Shown: positions 35,154-44,692, counted from the stretch's first letter. The stretch is 64,000 nucleotides of DNA from Oncomelania hupensis (GCA_036898135.1 CM072512.1:41156618-41220617), one strand, 5' to 3'. The notes: a model not told the origin generated them from the letters alone. Numbers and translations: made by a program.

Positions 35154-35221
35154 ATCAAACTCGTCCCCTATACGCTTATGTGTCCGGGGACGTTAATCTA
35201 TATAACTAAATAACTAACTAA
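35154..35221 (+). mobile_element. RepD fragment inside RepC
   Basis: A 68-bp insert is bounded by a 13-bp direct repeat with one mismatch (CTGTAAATGTAGT / CTGGAAATGTAGT). It holds GTCCCCTATACGCTTATGTG, then TCCGGGGACGTTAATC and an (ACTAA)n tail. It is only the last part of the element, an extreme 5' truncation. Confidence 0.8.
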
Positions 35222-35379
35222 CTGGAAATGTAGTGCTTTAAACCCCCACTGTCGCTGTCTTTCTCATTTTCATTCCTGCTCTGTTCTATCAATCTGCTAT
35301 ACTATCTTCTTCTTCGCTAGACCAGTCATCTACCTTTTTTCTTGAAAACTCTTCCAGGACAAGACTCCTTATTTGTGTA

Positions 35380-36014
35380 TGTTACGTTGAAACGTGAACG
35401 AAAGTATGTCGGAAGCGCGCACAATAGATCTAATCGTTTCGTTTTGCAAAGTATTCAATAATGGTGTTTATTTACCTTTGATTTGAGTTTGCATTGTTGT
35501 TAGGAGAGGCTTTGTATAACGTTGATAATTTGCGTTAGTCGATATTATTTGAGAATCTTCTGGATATGCGTGTTTACTCTTGATAGAAATTTCCTGATAC
35601 ATGTAGAAGCAAGAGGTCGTTCTGGAAGTTATAAAAATATGTATTGACGTAAGTCAGTGATGACGATCTTTAGTTCGATTGGTGGCAGTACGTCATTTCT
35701 ACCATGTACCATATTGTTCCAGAAAAGAGAGAGGTTATTTAATCGTGAGCCGAGTCGCTGTTGAGAGAGTAAAGTTGTTGATAGTGATTTGGAAAGTTGC
35801 TGTGAAAGTTGTTGAGTTGAATTGAGAATTGTATGCAGTTGTTGATGTGTGCTGAATAAAAGTGGAAAACTTCATACGTCGACTTTGTGACTTGTATGCA
35901 GATTTGAGCGGGTTGCGTGAATAAACGAATCTTAGTTACACCCTATCAGGAATTCAAGCATCGGGGCTGAATCAGATACTGATAGAAAACACCAACATCA
36001 AACTGAGTGTAACA
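35380..36014 (+). repeat. 5' LTR of the Gypsy element
   Basis: 635 bp, starting TGTTACGTTGAAACG and ending CTGAGTGTAACA. The ends form a 6-bp inverted repeat (TGTTAC/GTAACA). The left TSD GTGTA is at 35375-35379. A TATAAAAA box lies at about 35630 and AATAAA signals at 35855 and 35920, so promoter and polyadenylation functions are plausible. Read base by base against 40380-41014, I found no difference. Confidence 0.95.
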
Positions 36015-36033
36015 TTTTGGGGGTCAAGCCGCG
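36015..36033 (+). other. Probable primer-binding site
   Basis: TGGGGGTCAAGCCGCGATT begins four bases after the LTR. The TGG start fits pairing with a tRNA 3' CCA end. It resembles a proline-tRNA site in its outer parts but differs in the middle, so the primer is uncertain. Confidence 0.5.
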
Positions 36034-36444
36034 ATTCACGCCATAGCCAAGGGTTCAACTGCTACAACAAGCGAGTCAACGTTACGAGAGGCAGTCATCG
36101 AGGGTAGCCGCCAACGAGTTGCGTCGAGAGGGGCCAACATACTGGGACTACATCACCGATAGGTTCGGGTTGACTGCAAGGGCGAGTAGTCGCTGAAGAG
36201 TTGCTTCGTGAGCGAACAACAGATCGGGACTACGTTGCTGCCGTAAGACTACGTCGAGGGACAGTCTCGGAGCTACATCGCCAGTATTAGAGAGAGCGGC
36301 GAGCGGACGTCGCGTCTACTTCAGCACAGGAGCGTGTACATCAACACCAGCGTGGTGCAGCGTCGCATACGACGAGGACAGCGGGGCCTGCGTCAGCGAA
36401 GGCGACTAGTGACAAGCATCAGCGCTACTGCAGAAAGCGTGCTG

Positions 36445-36524
36445 TTCTAGAACAGTCTAGAAGGGTGCAGCACAGTCAAGAACTTTCTAGAAAAAGAACT
36501 TTCCAGAAAAAGAACTTTCCAGAA
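36445..36524 (+). promoter_or_regulatory. Array of heat-shock-element pentamers
   Basis: Three perfect three-unit elements of the form GAAnnTTCnnGAA stand at 36480-36492, 36496-36508 and 36512-36524, with a 16-bp period. A further upstream cluster TTCTAGAACAGTCTAGAA (36445-36462) keeps the 5-bp pentamer spacing with one mismatch. Alternating GAA and TTC at 5-bp steps is the known binding pattern of heat-shock factor trimers. The array sits in the 5' leader only 9 bp before the Gag start codon. Function is inferred from the motif. Confidence 0.6.
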
Positions 36525-36532
36525 GCATCAAG

Positions 36533-39500
36533 ATGGCTGACTTCTGGCAGAAAGGGATTCAACTGAATCTAAAAGGGAAACAGTTGACGGAGTACGTCAA
36601 GTCCCAGGAAAGAATACAAGAACGAGAATTAGAAGAGCAACGCCGCCGTGAAGAAAGAGAATTTGAAGAGCAACGACGCCGAGAAGAAAAGGAAGAACAG
36701 CGTCAACGGGAAGAAAAAGAAGAGCAACGTCGGCGTGAAGAGAGAGAAATAGAGGAGCAGCGACGTCGTGAAGACAGAGAATTTGAACTGAAGCGTCTGG
36801 AAATTGAACAGCAGCAGCAAGAAAGAGATCGTCAGTACCAGCTAGAGTTGGCGCGTATCCAGAACAATCAGCATGCGCCACAAGTCACCAACGACCATAC
36901 GGCTCCAAAATTGCCAGCTTTCGTCGACGGGAAGGACCAGATCGACAGCTATCTGGCGAGATTCGAAAGGTTCGCCGAAAGCTCCAATTGGCAACCTCGA
37001 GACTGGGCAATTCGACTGAGTGCACTTCTGACAGGGCAAGCGCTCGAAGTTTACACCAGACTGTCGAACGATGACGCCAAAAACTATGACGTCTTGAAAG
37101 AGGCCCTACTGCAGTGCTACAACTTTACAGAGAAGGGCTACCGTAAACGCTTCCGTGAATGCAGGCCTAAGTCAGACGAGACGCCGAAGCAGTTTGTGGA
37201 GCGCCTGTCGTCATATCTACACAAGTGGGTGGAGTTATCAGGCGAAATGAAGTCTTACGACAGTCTCCATGACCTGATTGTGAAAGAACAATTTCTCAAT
37301 GCCTGTCACAAGGACCTAGCGACCTACTTAGAAGAACAAAAGCTGCAGACGCTTAAAGATGTGACCGAGGCTGCCGAAAGATATCTCATCGCTCATGGGA
37401 AAACCCTGGGGCCACCCAGCGCGACGAAACATTTTCAGAAGACTGGAAACCATGTGAACCAGATCCAGGGAAGCCAGACGAGCCAGAGACAGACAGACTC
37501 CACGCCTCCTCCCAGGGAAGGGCATTCAAGGGGCTGTTTCACCTGCAACGCTACAGACCACAGAGCTTCTAACTGTCCTCAAAACAAAAGTAGCGGACAG
37601 CGGAGCAGTACGGACAACGCAGCGGCGGGCAACCGGCAGAGGCGGTTTTCCAATCAACGGCAAACCAGTAGATCTGACCATCAGGTGTGCGGCGGGAGCG
37701 TCATTCTTCCGAGTGAGACCGAGCGCACAGCTACCCCTGCGGACGTGCAAGAGTGCATGACCGATGGCCAACTTCTCCTTGCCAACGGAAAATCCATCCC
37801 CGTCGTCGCCAGCGCAGCTGTGACCGTCCAGAACATGCCTGTTTCAAAGGGACGCGTCGGAAATCATGAAGTGACTGTCTTAAGAGACTCTGGCTGTAGT
37901 GGGGTCATCGTCAGAGAAGACCTAATCGCTAAAGAACAGTTCACTGGCGATTTTAAATGGACACTCATGGCCGACAGCAAATGTGTGAGAGCGCCAGTTG
38001 CGAAGATTCAAGTCAGCACTCCTTTCTACATAGGCGAAGTCGAAGCGGTTTGCCTGAAGAAGCCGCTGTATGATTTGATGATCGGGAATATCGACGGCGC
38101 GAGACGACCCGACGACCCCGATCCAGAGTGGAGTCCTGCCTCAACCCAACGCGTCGAAGTTGTGGAGGAGGATCCATTGCCGTTTCCCGATGGAGACCTT
38201 ACAGAGCTGCTACGGGACAATGTGGCTACTCCGGCTCAGCCCTGCCGACCAGAGATTGTCGGTGCTGTTACTACCAGGGCCCAGGCTAAGAGAGACAAGA
38301 CGTCTACGCCACTGAAGGTCGCCGACAACTCTAAAGCTGCCATCGTGGACAGAGATAAGCTGATCCAGCTCCAGGAAGCTGATAGCACTTTAAACAAGTA
38401 TAGGAACCGCCAAGACCACGTGACCAAGGGCAGTGGCACGGTCTATTTTGAGGTGAAGGCCAAGATCCTGTACAGAATCTTCCAGCACCCGAGGGTCAAC
38501 GGAGGTAAACCACTACGTCAAGTCTTGGTACCGTTACCCCTAAGGCGCCAGGTGATGGAAGTAGCGCATGACTCAATCATGGGAGGTCACCTGGGTATCA
38601 AGAAGACGTCGGATAGAATCCAGGCGGTGTTCTACTGGCCAGGACTTCATGCGGACGTCAGCCGTTTCTGCCGATCATGTGACATTTGCCAGAAGACCAT
38701 ACCTCGAGGAAGGGTCCCTAAAGTGCCAATGCAGAGAATGCCTTTGATCGATCGACCTTTCAAGAGGGTGGCCTTAGACTTAATTGGCGAAATAAGACCT
38801 CCGAGTGAAGAAGGTCATCGATGGGTACTGACTTTAGTAGACTATGCGACTCGGTACCCAGAAGCAGTGCCACTGAAGAAGATTGACACTGAAACTGTAG
38901 CAGAGGCACTGGTGGACATGTTCAGTAGACTTGGAGTGCCTGAAGAAATTCTGACAGACCTCGGGACGCAGTTCGTCTCTGACTGCATGAAGGAGGTGAA
39001 CAGACTGCTGAGCATCCGGCATTTGACTACGACACCCTACCATCCGATGTGCAACGGGCTCGTCGAAAAGTTCAATGCTACGCTGAAGTCCACCCTGAAG
39101 AAACTGTGCAGCGAGCAGCCCAGACAATGGCATCGCTACATCAACGCCCTACTTTTCGCCTACAGAGAAGTACCGCAGGAGTCCACCGGCTTTTCTCCGT
39201 TCGAGCTGCTGTACGGAAGAACCATCCGAGGGCCGATGCACATCCTAAAAGAACTGTGGACGAAAGAAGTAGACACCCCAGAGGTGAAGAACAGTTACCA
39301 GTACGTGTTTGAGCTACGGGAAAAGCTGGAGCAGACTCTCGAGATAGCCAGAGAAAACCTGAAGAAGTCCCAGGACTGTGGAAAGCACTACTACGATCGT
39401 AGGGCTGTGAACAGGAAGTTTAAACCTGGCAACAAAGTGCTGGTGCTGCTACCTACTGATCACAATAAGTTGCTGATGCAGTGGAAAGGCCCGTACGAAA

Positions 39501-40063
39501 TGGAGACCGTGGTGGGGATCAACGACTACAAGGTGAAGGTCGGCCAGCATTCCAAGATATACCACGCCAACCTCCTCAAGCTGTACGTGGAAAGGCCATC
39601 AGAGACTGTGCATGTGGCAACAGCAGCTGAGATCGACAACAGCTTTGATAGCGAGGAACTGTTGGAACTTGGAGACTTCCACAGCAAAGAAGGCATCGAT
39701 GACGTTAAGCTAGGACCAGGCTTGACGGAAGGTCAAAAGTTGGAGCTCAAGGACCTTATGGGCGAATTTCCCCATAGCTTCAGCGATGTCCCAGGCTCTA
39801 CGACTTTGGTCGAACATGAAGTCTACACCCAGACCTTGAGGGAGCTGTTCCACCGTCCCGCAGAAGCCAACCTGACCGTGAGACCCAGCGAATGCATCCT
39901 GGGAGCTGACAACGTCGACTGCGTCGGACATCCGATGGAAGAAGGAGACAACGGAGGATGCACTGATCCCAGGGAAGCCCACATGATCATCGTCTTTGAC
40001 CCTGGGCCGATGACGACCGCAACTGACGAGGGCGTCGTTTCCTTGCGGATGAAAGAACATTGA
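36533..40063 (+). CDS. Gypsy Gag-protease-integrase polyprotein lacking RT
   Basis: One frame of 1,176 codons in a Gmr1-like Ty3/Gypsy element. In order: a charged Glu/Arg coiled coil (about residues 22-118); a capsid-like region (125-297) whose part at about 195-290 resembles a SCAN domain, including KEQFL at 251-255; a zinc knuckle C335-X2-C338-X4-H343-X4-C348; a protease with Asp-Ser-Gly at 452-454; an integrase zinc finger H679-X6-H686-X29-C716-X2-C719; and a catalytic core D749, D809, E845 (DDX35E). A GPY-type C-terminal domain lies near 975-1020. After it come the segment that normally precedes RT (about 1061-1100) and, at the join near residue 1101, a piece that normally follows the RT active site. 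RT motifs, the YxDD box and RNase H are absent, yet the frame is open. The ATG is the first in the frame after the leader. Processing by its own protease is expected; DNA synthesis would need RT from another element. Confidence 0.9.
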   Translation: MADFWQKGIQLNLKGKQLTEYVKSQERIQERELEEQRRREEREFEEQRRREEKEEQRQREEKEEQRRREEREIEEQRRREDREFELKRLEIEQQQQERDRQYQLELARIQNNQHAPQVTNDHTAPKLPAFVDGKDQIDSYLARFERFAESSNWQPRDWAIRLSALLTGQALEVYTRLSNDDAKNYDVLKEALLQCYNFTEKGYRKRFRECRPKSDETPKQFVERLSSYLHKWVELSGEMKSYDSLHDLIVKEQFLNACHKDLATYLEEQKLQTLKDVTEAAERYLIAHGKTLGPPSATKHFQKTGNHVNQIQGSQTSQRQTDSTPPPREGHSRGCFTCNATDHRASNCPQNKSSGQRSSTDNAAAGNRQRRFSNQRQTSRSDHQVCGGSVILPSETERTATPADVQECMTDGQLLLANGKSIPVVASAAVTVQNMPVSKGRVGNHEVTVLRDSGCSGVIVREDLIAKEQFTGDFKWTLMADSKCVRAPVAKIQVSTPFYIGEVEAVCLKKPLYDLMIGNIDGARRPDDPDPEWSPASTQRVEVVEEDPLPFPDGDLTELLRDNVATPAQPCRPEIVGAVTTRAQAKRDKTSTPLKVADNSKAAIVDRDKLIQLQEADSTLNKYRNRQDHVTKGSGTVYFEVKAKILYRIFQHPRVNGGKPLRQVLVPLPLRRQVMEVAHDSIMGGHLGIKKTSDRIQAVFYWPGLHADVSRFCRSCDICQKTIPRGRVPKVPMQRMPLIDRPFKRVALDLIGEIRPPSEEGHRWVLTLVDYATRYPEAVPLKKIDTETVAEALVDMFSRLGVPEEILTDLGTQFVSDCMKEVNRLLSIRHLTTTPYHPMCNGLVEKFNATLKSTLKKLCSEQPRQWHRYINALLFAYREVPQESTGFSPFELLYGRTIRGPMHILKELWTKEVDTPEVKNSYQYVFELREKLEQTLEIARENLKKSQDCGKHYYDRRAVNRKFKPGNKVLVLLPTDHNKLLMQWKGPYEMETVVGINDYKVKVGQHSKIYHANLLKLYVERPSETVHVATAAEIDNSFDSEELLELGDFHSKEGIDDVKLGPGLTEGQKLELKDLMGEFPHSFSDVPGSTTLVEHEVYTQTLRELFHRPAEANLTVRPSECILGADNVDCVGHPMEEGDNGGCTDPREAHMIIVFDPGPMTTATDEGVVSLRMKEH

Positions 40064-40302
40064 CTGTGTGGATGAACTAAGAATATTGGTAATGACAGAC
40101 TTGAAAATGAAAACGTTGACTGGGTAAATGATCTGTGAACATTGACAGTATCCAGAAAGACTTGCAGATGAGAAACATTGACTGTGTGAATGAACTGTGA
40201 ACGTTGACAATATCCAGACAGATTTGAAGATGAAAACCATTGACTCTTTGTGAATGAACTGAGAACATTGACAGTATTCAGACAGTCTGAAATAAGTTTT
40301 AA
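40056..40302. repeat. ~62-bp tandem repeat after the ORF
   Basis: About four diverged units contain AACATTGACTGTGTGAATGA, ACTGTGAACATTGACAGTAT and CCAGACAGACTTGAAGATGA. The first unit covers the stop codon. The repeats sit between the coding region and the polypurine tract, and the minus-strand frames here are artefacts. Confidence 0.8.
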
Positions 40303-40363
40303 TTCTGAACTTTGTTTGTGCATTACGTTTCAACGTTGTTGAAAGAAATTGGGTAAATTTCTT

Positions 40364-40377
40364 CTTGAGTGGGGGGT
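40364..40377 (+). other. Polypurine tract
   Basis: TTGAGTGGGGGGTT lies directly before the 3' LTR, the expected site of plus-strand priming. Confidence 0.65.
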
Positions 40378-40379
40378 TA

Positions 40380-41014
40380 TGTTACGTTGAAACGTGAACG
40401 AAAGTATGTCGGAAGCGCGCACAATAGATCTAATCGTTTCGTTTTGCAAAGTATTCAATAATGGTGTTTATTTACCTTTGATTTGAGTTTGCATTGTTGT
40501 TAGGAGAGGCTTTGTATAACGTTGATAATTTGCGTTAGTCGATATTATTTGAGAATCTTCTGGATATGCGTGTTTACTCTTGATAGAAATTTCCTGATAC
40601 ATGTAGAAGCAAGAGGTCGTTCTGGAAGTTATAAAAATATGTATTGACGTAAGTCAGTGATGACGATCTTTAGTTCGATTGGTGGCAGTACGTCATTTCT
40701 ACCATGTACCATATTGTTCCAGAAAAGAGAGAGGTTATTTAATCGTGAGCCGAGTCGCTGTTGAGAGAGTAAAGTTGTTGATAGTGATTTGGAAAGTTGC
40801 TGTGAAAGTTGTTGAGTTGAATTGAGAATTGTATGCAGTTGTTGATGTGTGCTGAATAAAAGTGGAAAACTTCATACGTCGACTTTGTGACTTGTATGCA
40901 GATTTGAGCGGGTTGCGTGAATAAACGAATCTTAGTTACACCCTATCAGGAATTCAAGCATCGGGGCTGAATCAGATACTGATAGAAAACACCAACATCA
41001 AACTGAGTGTAACA
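40380..41014 (+). repeat. 3' LTR of the Gypsy element
   Basis: 635 bp, displaced by exactly 5,000 bp from the 5' LTR and identical to it by eye. It is followed by the right TSD GTGTA at 41015-41019. Confidence 0.95.
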
Positions 41015-41396
41015 GTGTATGAGGTCTGTTGGATCAGCTTGGGAATATTGGACGCTTTCTGCCAGGTGGTCACTAGGGCTTCCTATGATGTTATTATTTA
41101 GCAATGTAGGCATTTTATACGTATGTGTTTTGTTGATAATTTATAATGATGTTTGTATTCTATTTTGTTTTGTAAACGGGGGTTCGATAAATTAGAGTAC
41201 AGCTTCAGCGTCCGCTGCGTGGGATGTCTTTATTGTAAAGTGACTGGATGGTGGAGAGCTTTCAGTTTTACCACTAGGGTTGTTTCAGCAGATCTTTTAT
41301 GCGGATCAGAGGTTGTACGGTCCTGATTTGGCTCGGAAGAGTCCGCTGGACCTAAAGCAATAATCATGTAATGTAATGTAATGTAACGGTCAGTTT

Positions 41397-42565
41397 GAGA
41401 AACGAGTGCTTACTATGTATATGCCATTTTTTAATCTGGCAACAATGTAACTTCCCCGGTAAACTCATTGTCACCATGCCATTTAAAAGGCACCAAAATC
41501 GACGGCTTTGTCTACTTTTGGCGAAAGCGGGTTTACTCCAACTTTCGCTATTGTTATAACATTAAACAATGATAAAATGGGCTTTCGTTGCTCATAACAA
41601 ACCGCTGAAGTTTGGATATTCCACTTCGGTTCTTACAGAGAATGATTTCCCCTGTTTTAACGGTACAGCCGTGTGACCTTCGACCCTATTTCTGAGGAAC
41701 CACGCGTCGTTGGTGTCTGGGGTAGGGTAGGGTCTATTTTAGACAACCTAAAACGAAAAACCTTACGAGTAATTTTTTTTACGGGTTCTGTCTTTTACCC
41801 GCTTTGGTAGATACTATTTTTAGCTCAAGAACATTGTCAGTTATTGCTTTTAATAGGCACACAAACTACGAAATGTATTTATATTAAAAAAAACTTTCAA
41901 AAGAGTTATTGTGTGTGGTACGCGTTTTTTTTTCAGTGAGGCAACACTCACTGTGAATGTTAAAGGAGCTGTCAAGAGGGACTTGGTCAAAGTGGGTTTC
42001 TTTAAGCAAACCCAACAATTTTTCTAAAGGATGGCAACGTGACATGCAAACGAAGTCGCTCAGACTTGGCTCTCCATCCAGACGCATGAAAAAAAAACTA
42101 CGCAGCATTCATCAGATCAGATCATTATCTATGAACGGAGGGTCTACTACTGTGCACGTGATTTCACCAGAGATGTGTCAAGATAGGGAGGCATTCGCCG
42201 TAGTCATGCAAGGCGAGCAGTGGCTTGTGTTTCTGGAGGCACTATCTCATTATATTAGGGACGCATTACGGCTAACCGTATCTACAGCCTCTCACTATGG
42301 CGATGCGCTAGAACACCTCCAAGAACACCCATTGTGGTCGTAAACCAAGGTCAAAAGCAAACATCAAGAGCATGTTAAGAAGATTTAAAAGCGAAATATA
42401 ATAAGACAACAACCAAACATTAACCATCTTAAAGAGAAAGCGGATTACACTACCTCCGACGTCGTTTTCTAAAATAAAAGTATGCAAAATTTCTTTTTTT
42501 TTCTTCTTTTTCTTTTTTACTGTATAATACAATATAATCTTTTTCTTTTTTACTGTATAATATAA
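41397..42565. other. Unassigned; 128-codon frame
   Basis: The plus frame at 41957-42343 has no domain that I recognise. A 36-bp tandem pair (TTTTTCTTTTTTACTGTATA) is at 42504-42571, immediately before the LINE. Confidence 0.45.
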
Positions 42566-42569
42566 TATA

Positions 42570-43708
42570 ATGTGTTCCAAGCTAAAGCATTTATTCAAGT
42601 CGCTAGCCCCATTAAAACCCCAAACTGAACAAATTATGGCTGAAGAACAAGCAGGATTCATGGCAGGGCGAAGTACCACTGAACAGATTTTCAACCTCAG
42701 AATAATCTGCGAAAAATACCTACAGCACCAACAACATCTATATCATATGTCCGTAGACTTCAAAAAGCGTTTGACCGAAGGCTACCAGTGCAGTCCTCCA
42801 CAACAGCGCCCTCGTTTGTTCAGAACAACAATCGGTGTGCGTCAGGGATGCCTACTCTCTCTAACACTCTTCAACATCTTCCTAGAGCGCATCATGTCAG
42901 ATGCCCTTGCAGATCACGAAGGCACAGTCAGCATATGGGGAATAGCAATCTCCAACCTTCGTTTTGCGGATGACATTGATGGATTGGCTGGAGAGGAACA
43001 AGAACTTGAACAGCTGGTACATAGGCTTGACACAACCTCCAGAGCCTATGGAATAGAAATAGGTGCAGAGAAGACCAAAATGATGACCAACAACACCAAT
43101 GGCATCAACACAGACATCAAAGTCCAAGACCAATCCCTCAACACAGTGCCATTGTATCAGACAATGGGTCCCGACAGGAAGTCCTCTCCAGGATCGCACA
43201 AACAACTGCTGCCCTGGCGAGGTTGAAGCCAATTTGGAAAGACATGACCATCAGTCTACATTCCAAGTAAGAGTGCTGCGCTCCCTTGTCATCTCCATCT
43301 TCCTATACGCTTGCGAAACATGGACCCTCACAGCAGATCTACAACGAAGAATACAAAGCATGGATATGAGGTGCTACAGAAGACAACGACGAAAGTCCGA
43401 CAGACCATCACACAAGCCATTGGACAATACGATTACCTGCTCACAGTGGTGAAAAAACGGAAACTCCGATGGTATGGCCACGTCACCAGATCATCAGGCC
43501 TTGCAAAGACCATCCTGCAAGGCACAGTGCAAGGAGGTAGAAGAAGAGGGAGACCGAAAAAGAGGTGGGAGGACAATATTCGAGAATGGACTGGTTTGAC
43601 ACTGAGCGAATCAATCAGGGTTGCTGAGGACAGGGAAAGATGGAGTATGCTGGTTAAACAATCATCTGTGGTGCCCCTAGGATCTCCGAGTTACGGGATA
43701 GGATAGCC
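42570..43708 (+). pseudogene. LINE-N reverse transcriptase, broken
   Basis: This is the longest LINE-N copy in the window. The first frame (42570-43226) reads a non-LTR reverse transcriptase: EEQAGFMAGRSTTEQIFNLR near the start, GVRQGCLLS, and the catalytic FADD box (FADDIDGLAGEEQ) at about 42963-43001. Between the 'VDFKK' block and the 'FRTTIGVRQGC' block the usual palm segment is shortened, so part of the domain is deleted. The reading frame then shifts near 43140-43240 and again near 43370-43390. The C-terminal part (LRWYGHVTRSSG; GRRRGRPKKRWEDN; EWTGLTLSESIR) continues in another frame to 43706. The sequence ends in a short GGGATAGGATAG tail. No endonuclease domain is present. It is inactive. 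Confidence 0.85.
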
Positions 43709-44344
43709 CCATTGAGATCCATGCAGTGTCGCTCTTGATATTTACTACTTCGTCACTTCCCAACAGAGACCCTTACCTCTCCCCCCACATTTCTTTCATT
43801 TCCGCTCTATTTTTATATCGTGCTTTGTGGCTCAAAGAGATGCTCAAAGGTCCTAGCAGTCGGGCCGTTCCCTGTAGTCAGGATCCAGTCCACGTCACTC
43901 AACGTCCTGATTCATTGCGCATTCCGGAAATTCAAAAAAACACAGAAAGTTAAGTGATGTTGGATTGATAATCACATGCATCAATGCAACATACAATTGT
44001 GAAAATAAAAAATACAAGAAACTGCAAAACTTAGATTATATGTTAATGCATTTGCACTACTTTAAAACAACTTTCCGGAGAAGAAGACACAAACTCATTT
44101 TCGGTCATGAGAAAAACTGCGAAACATTGCATCAGTTTATTGACAAAATGTCAAACTTCTACGGTTTCAGTGCACTATCTCTTAAGGCCTGTGTAAACTC
44201 TGTTCATTTGCACTGTATCTTCAGTATCATACGCACTTTTTGTGAGCATCATATTCAATGCTAAAATATCCAGTGATACGTTCAAACGATGGGCATGCAG
44301 AACTTTGCGTTTCCAATCAATTGCTTAGTTTCATTAATTTTTGT
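43709..44344. other. Unassigned sequence
   Basis: No convincing gene or repeat. The 99-codon frame at 43965-44264 is unsupported. Confidence 0.5.
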
Positions 44345-44692
44345 TTTATTATACAGCGTTTAACCACCTTAAGACGCTGGCATGACCGACACAGGATCTA
44401 ACTTATGCCACCCGAGGCGCAAACTTGCTGCTACTGAATAATCGGCTAACGCCCCAGACAACTGAGCACACGCCCTCTCTGGGGGTGGGGGTGGGGGGAA
44501 GGGGCCTAGTATTTGCTAGATGTGTTGGTGTAACTAATACTCACCCCTCTAGGACGTAAGCGTCAGGGTCTTTAAAGCCCGTGCGATGGAATGCATGCGA
44601 GCTCAGATTAGACTTCAGTTGAACCTCTCATCCGAAGGAGTATGTAAAATAGCGCGCGTACCCGCTCAGGATTTTAGCTATCGATCATCTAG
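44345..44692 (-). mobile_element. SINE-A, diverged, head missing
   Basis: Antisense blocks match SINE-A: CACAGGATCTAACTTATGCC, GACAACTGAGCACA, CTCTAGGACGTAAGCGTCAG, TCTTTAAAGCCCG and CTCATCCGAAGGAGTA. The middle is a G-rich replacement (GGGGGTGGGGGTGGGG). Confidence 0.75.

Larger units (their letters stand above)
35380..41014 (+). mobile_element. Ty3/Gypsy LTR retrotransposon, non-autonomous
   Basis: A complete element of 5,635 bp has two identical LTRs, a primer-binding site, one long frame, a polypurine tract and a perfect 5-bp target duplication GTGTA. Integrase placed before the RT remnant, and the SCAN-like Gag, point to the Gmr1 group, in which the pol order is protease-integrase-RT. 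The RT/RNase H region is deleted in frame. It lies inside RepC. Identity of the LTRs, which are copied from one template at insertion, shows recent transposition, probably with RT supplied in trans. Confidence 0.9.
35092..41383 (+). mobile_element. RepC host copy, split by nested insertions
   Basis: A plus-strand RepC is bounded by an exact 13-bp TSD TAACGGTCAGTTT (35079-35091 and 41384-41396). Its 5' part is 35092-35379 and its 3' part is 41020-41383, ending in a short (ATGTA)n tail. Between them lies the Gypsy element. Within the 5' part a 68-bp RepD fragment is inserted. Joining the parts across GTGTA gives the uninterrupted order seen at 25190-25776, so the history of insertion is readable. 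Confidence 0.88.

Noticed and set aside
39710..40333. 207- and 166-codon minus frames over the Gypsy 3' end
   Set aside because: Shadow frames of the polyprotein and of the ~62-bp tandem repeats.
41957..42343. 128-codon plus frame as a gene or as the LINE 5' part
   Set aside because: No recognisable domain, no splice or promoter evidence, and it ends more than 200 bp before the recognisable LINE sequence.
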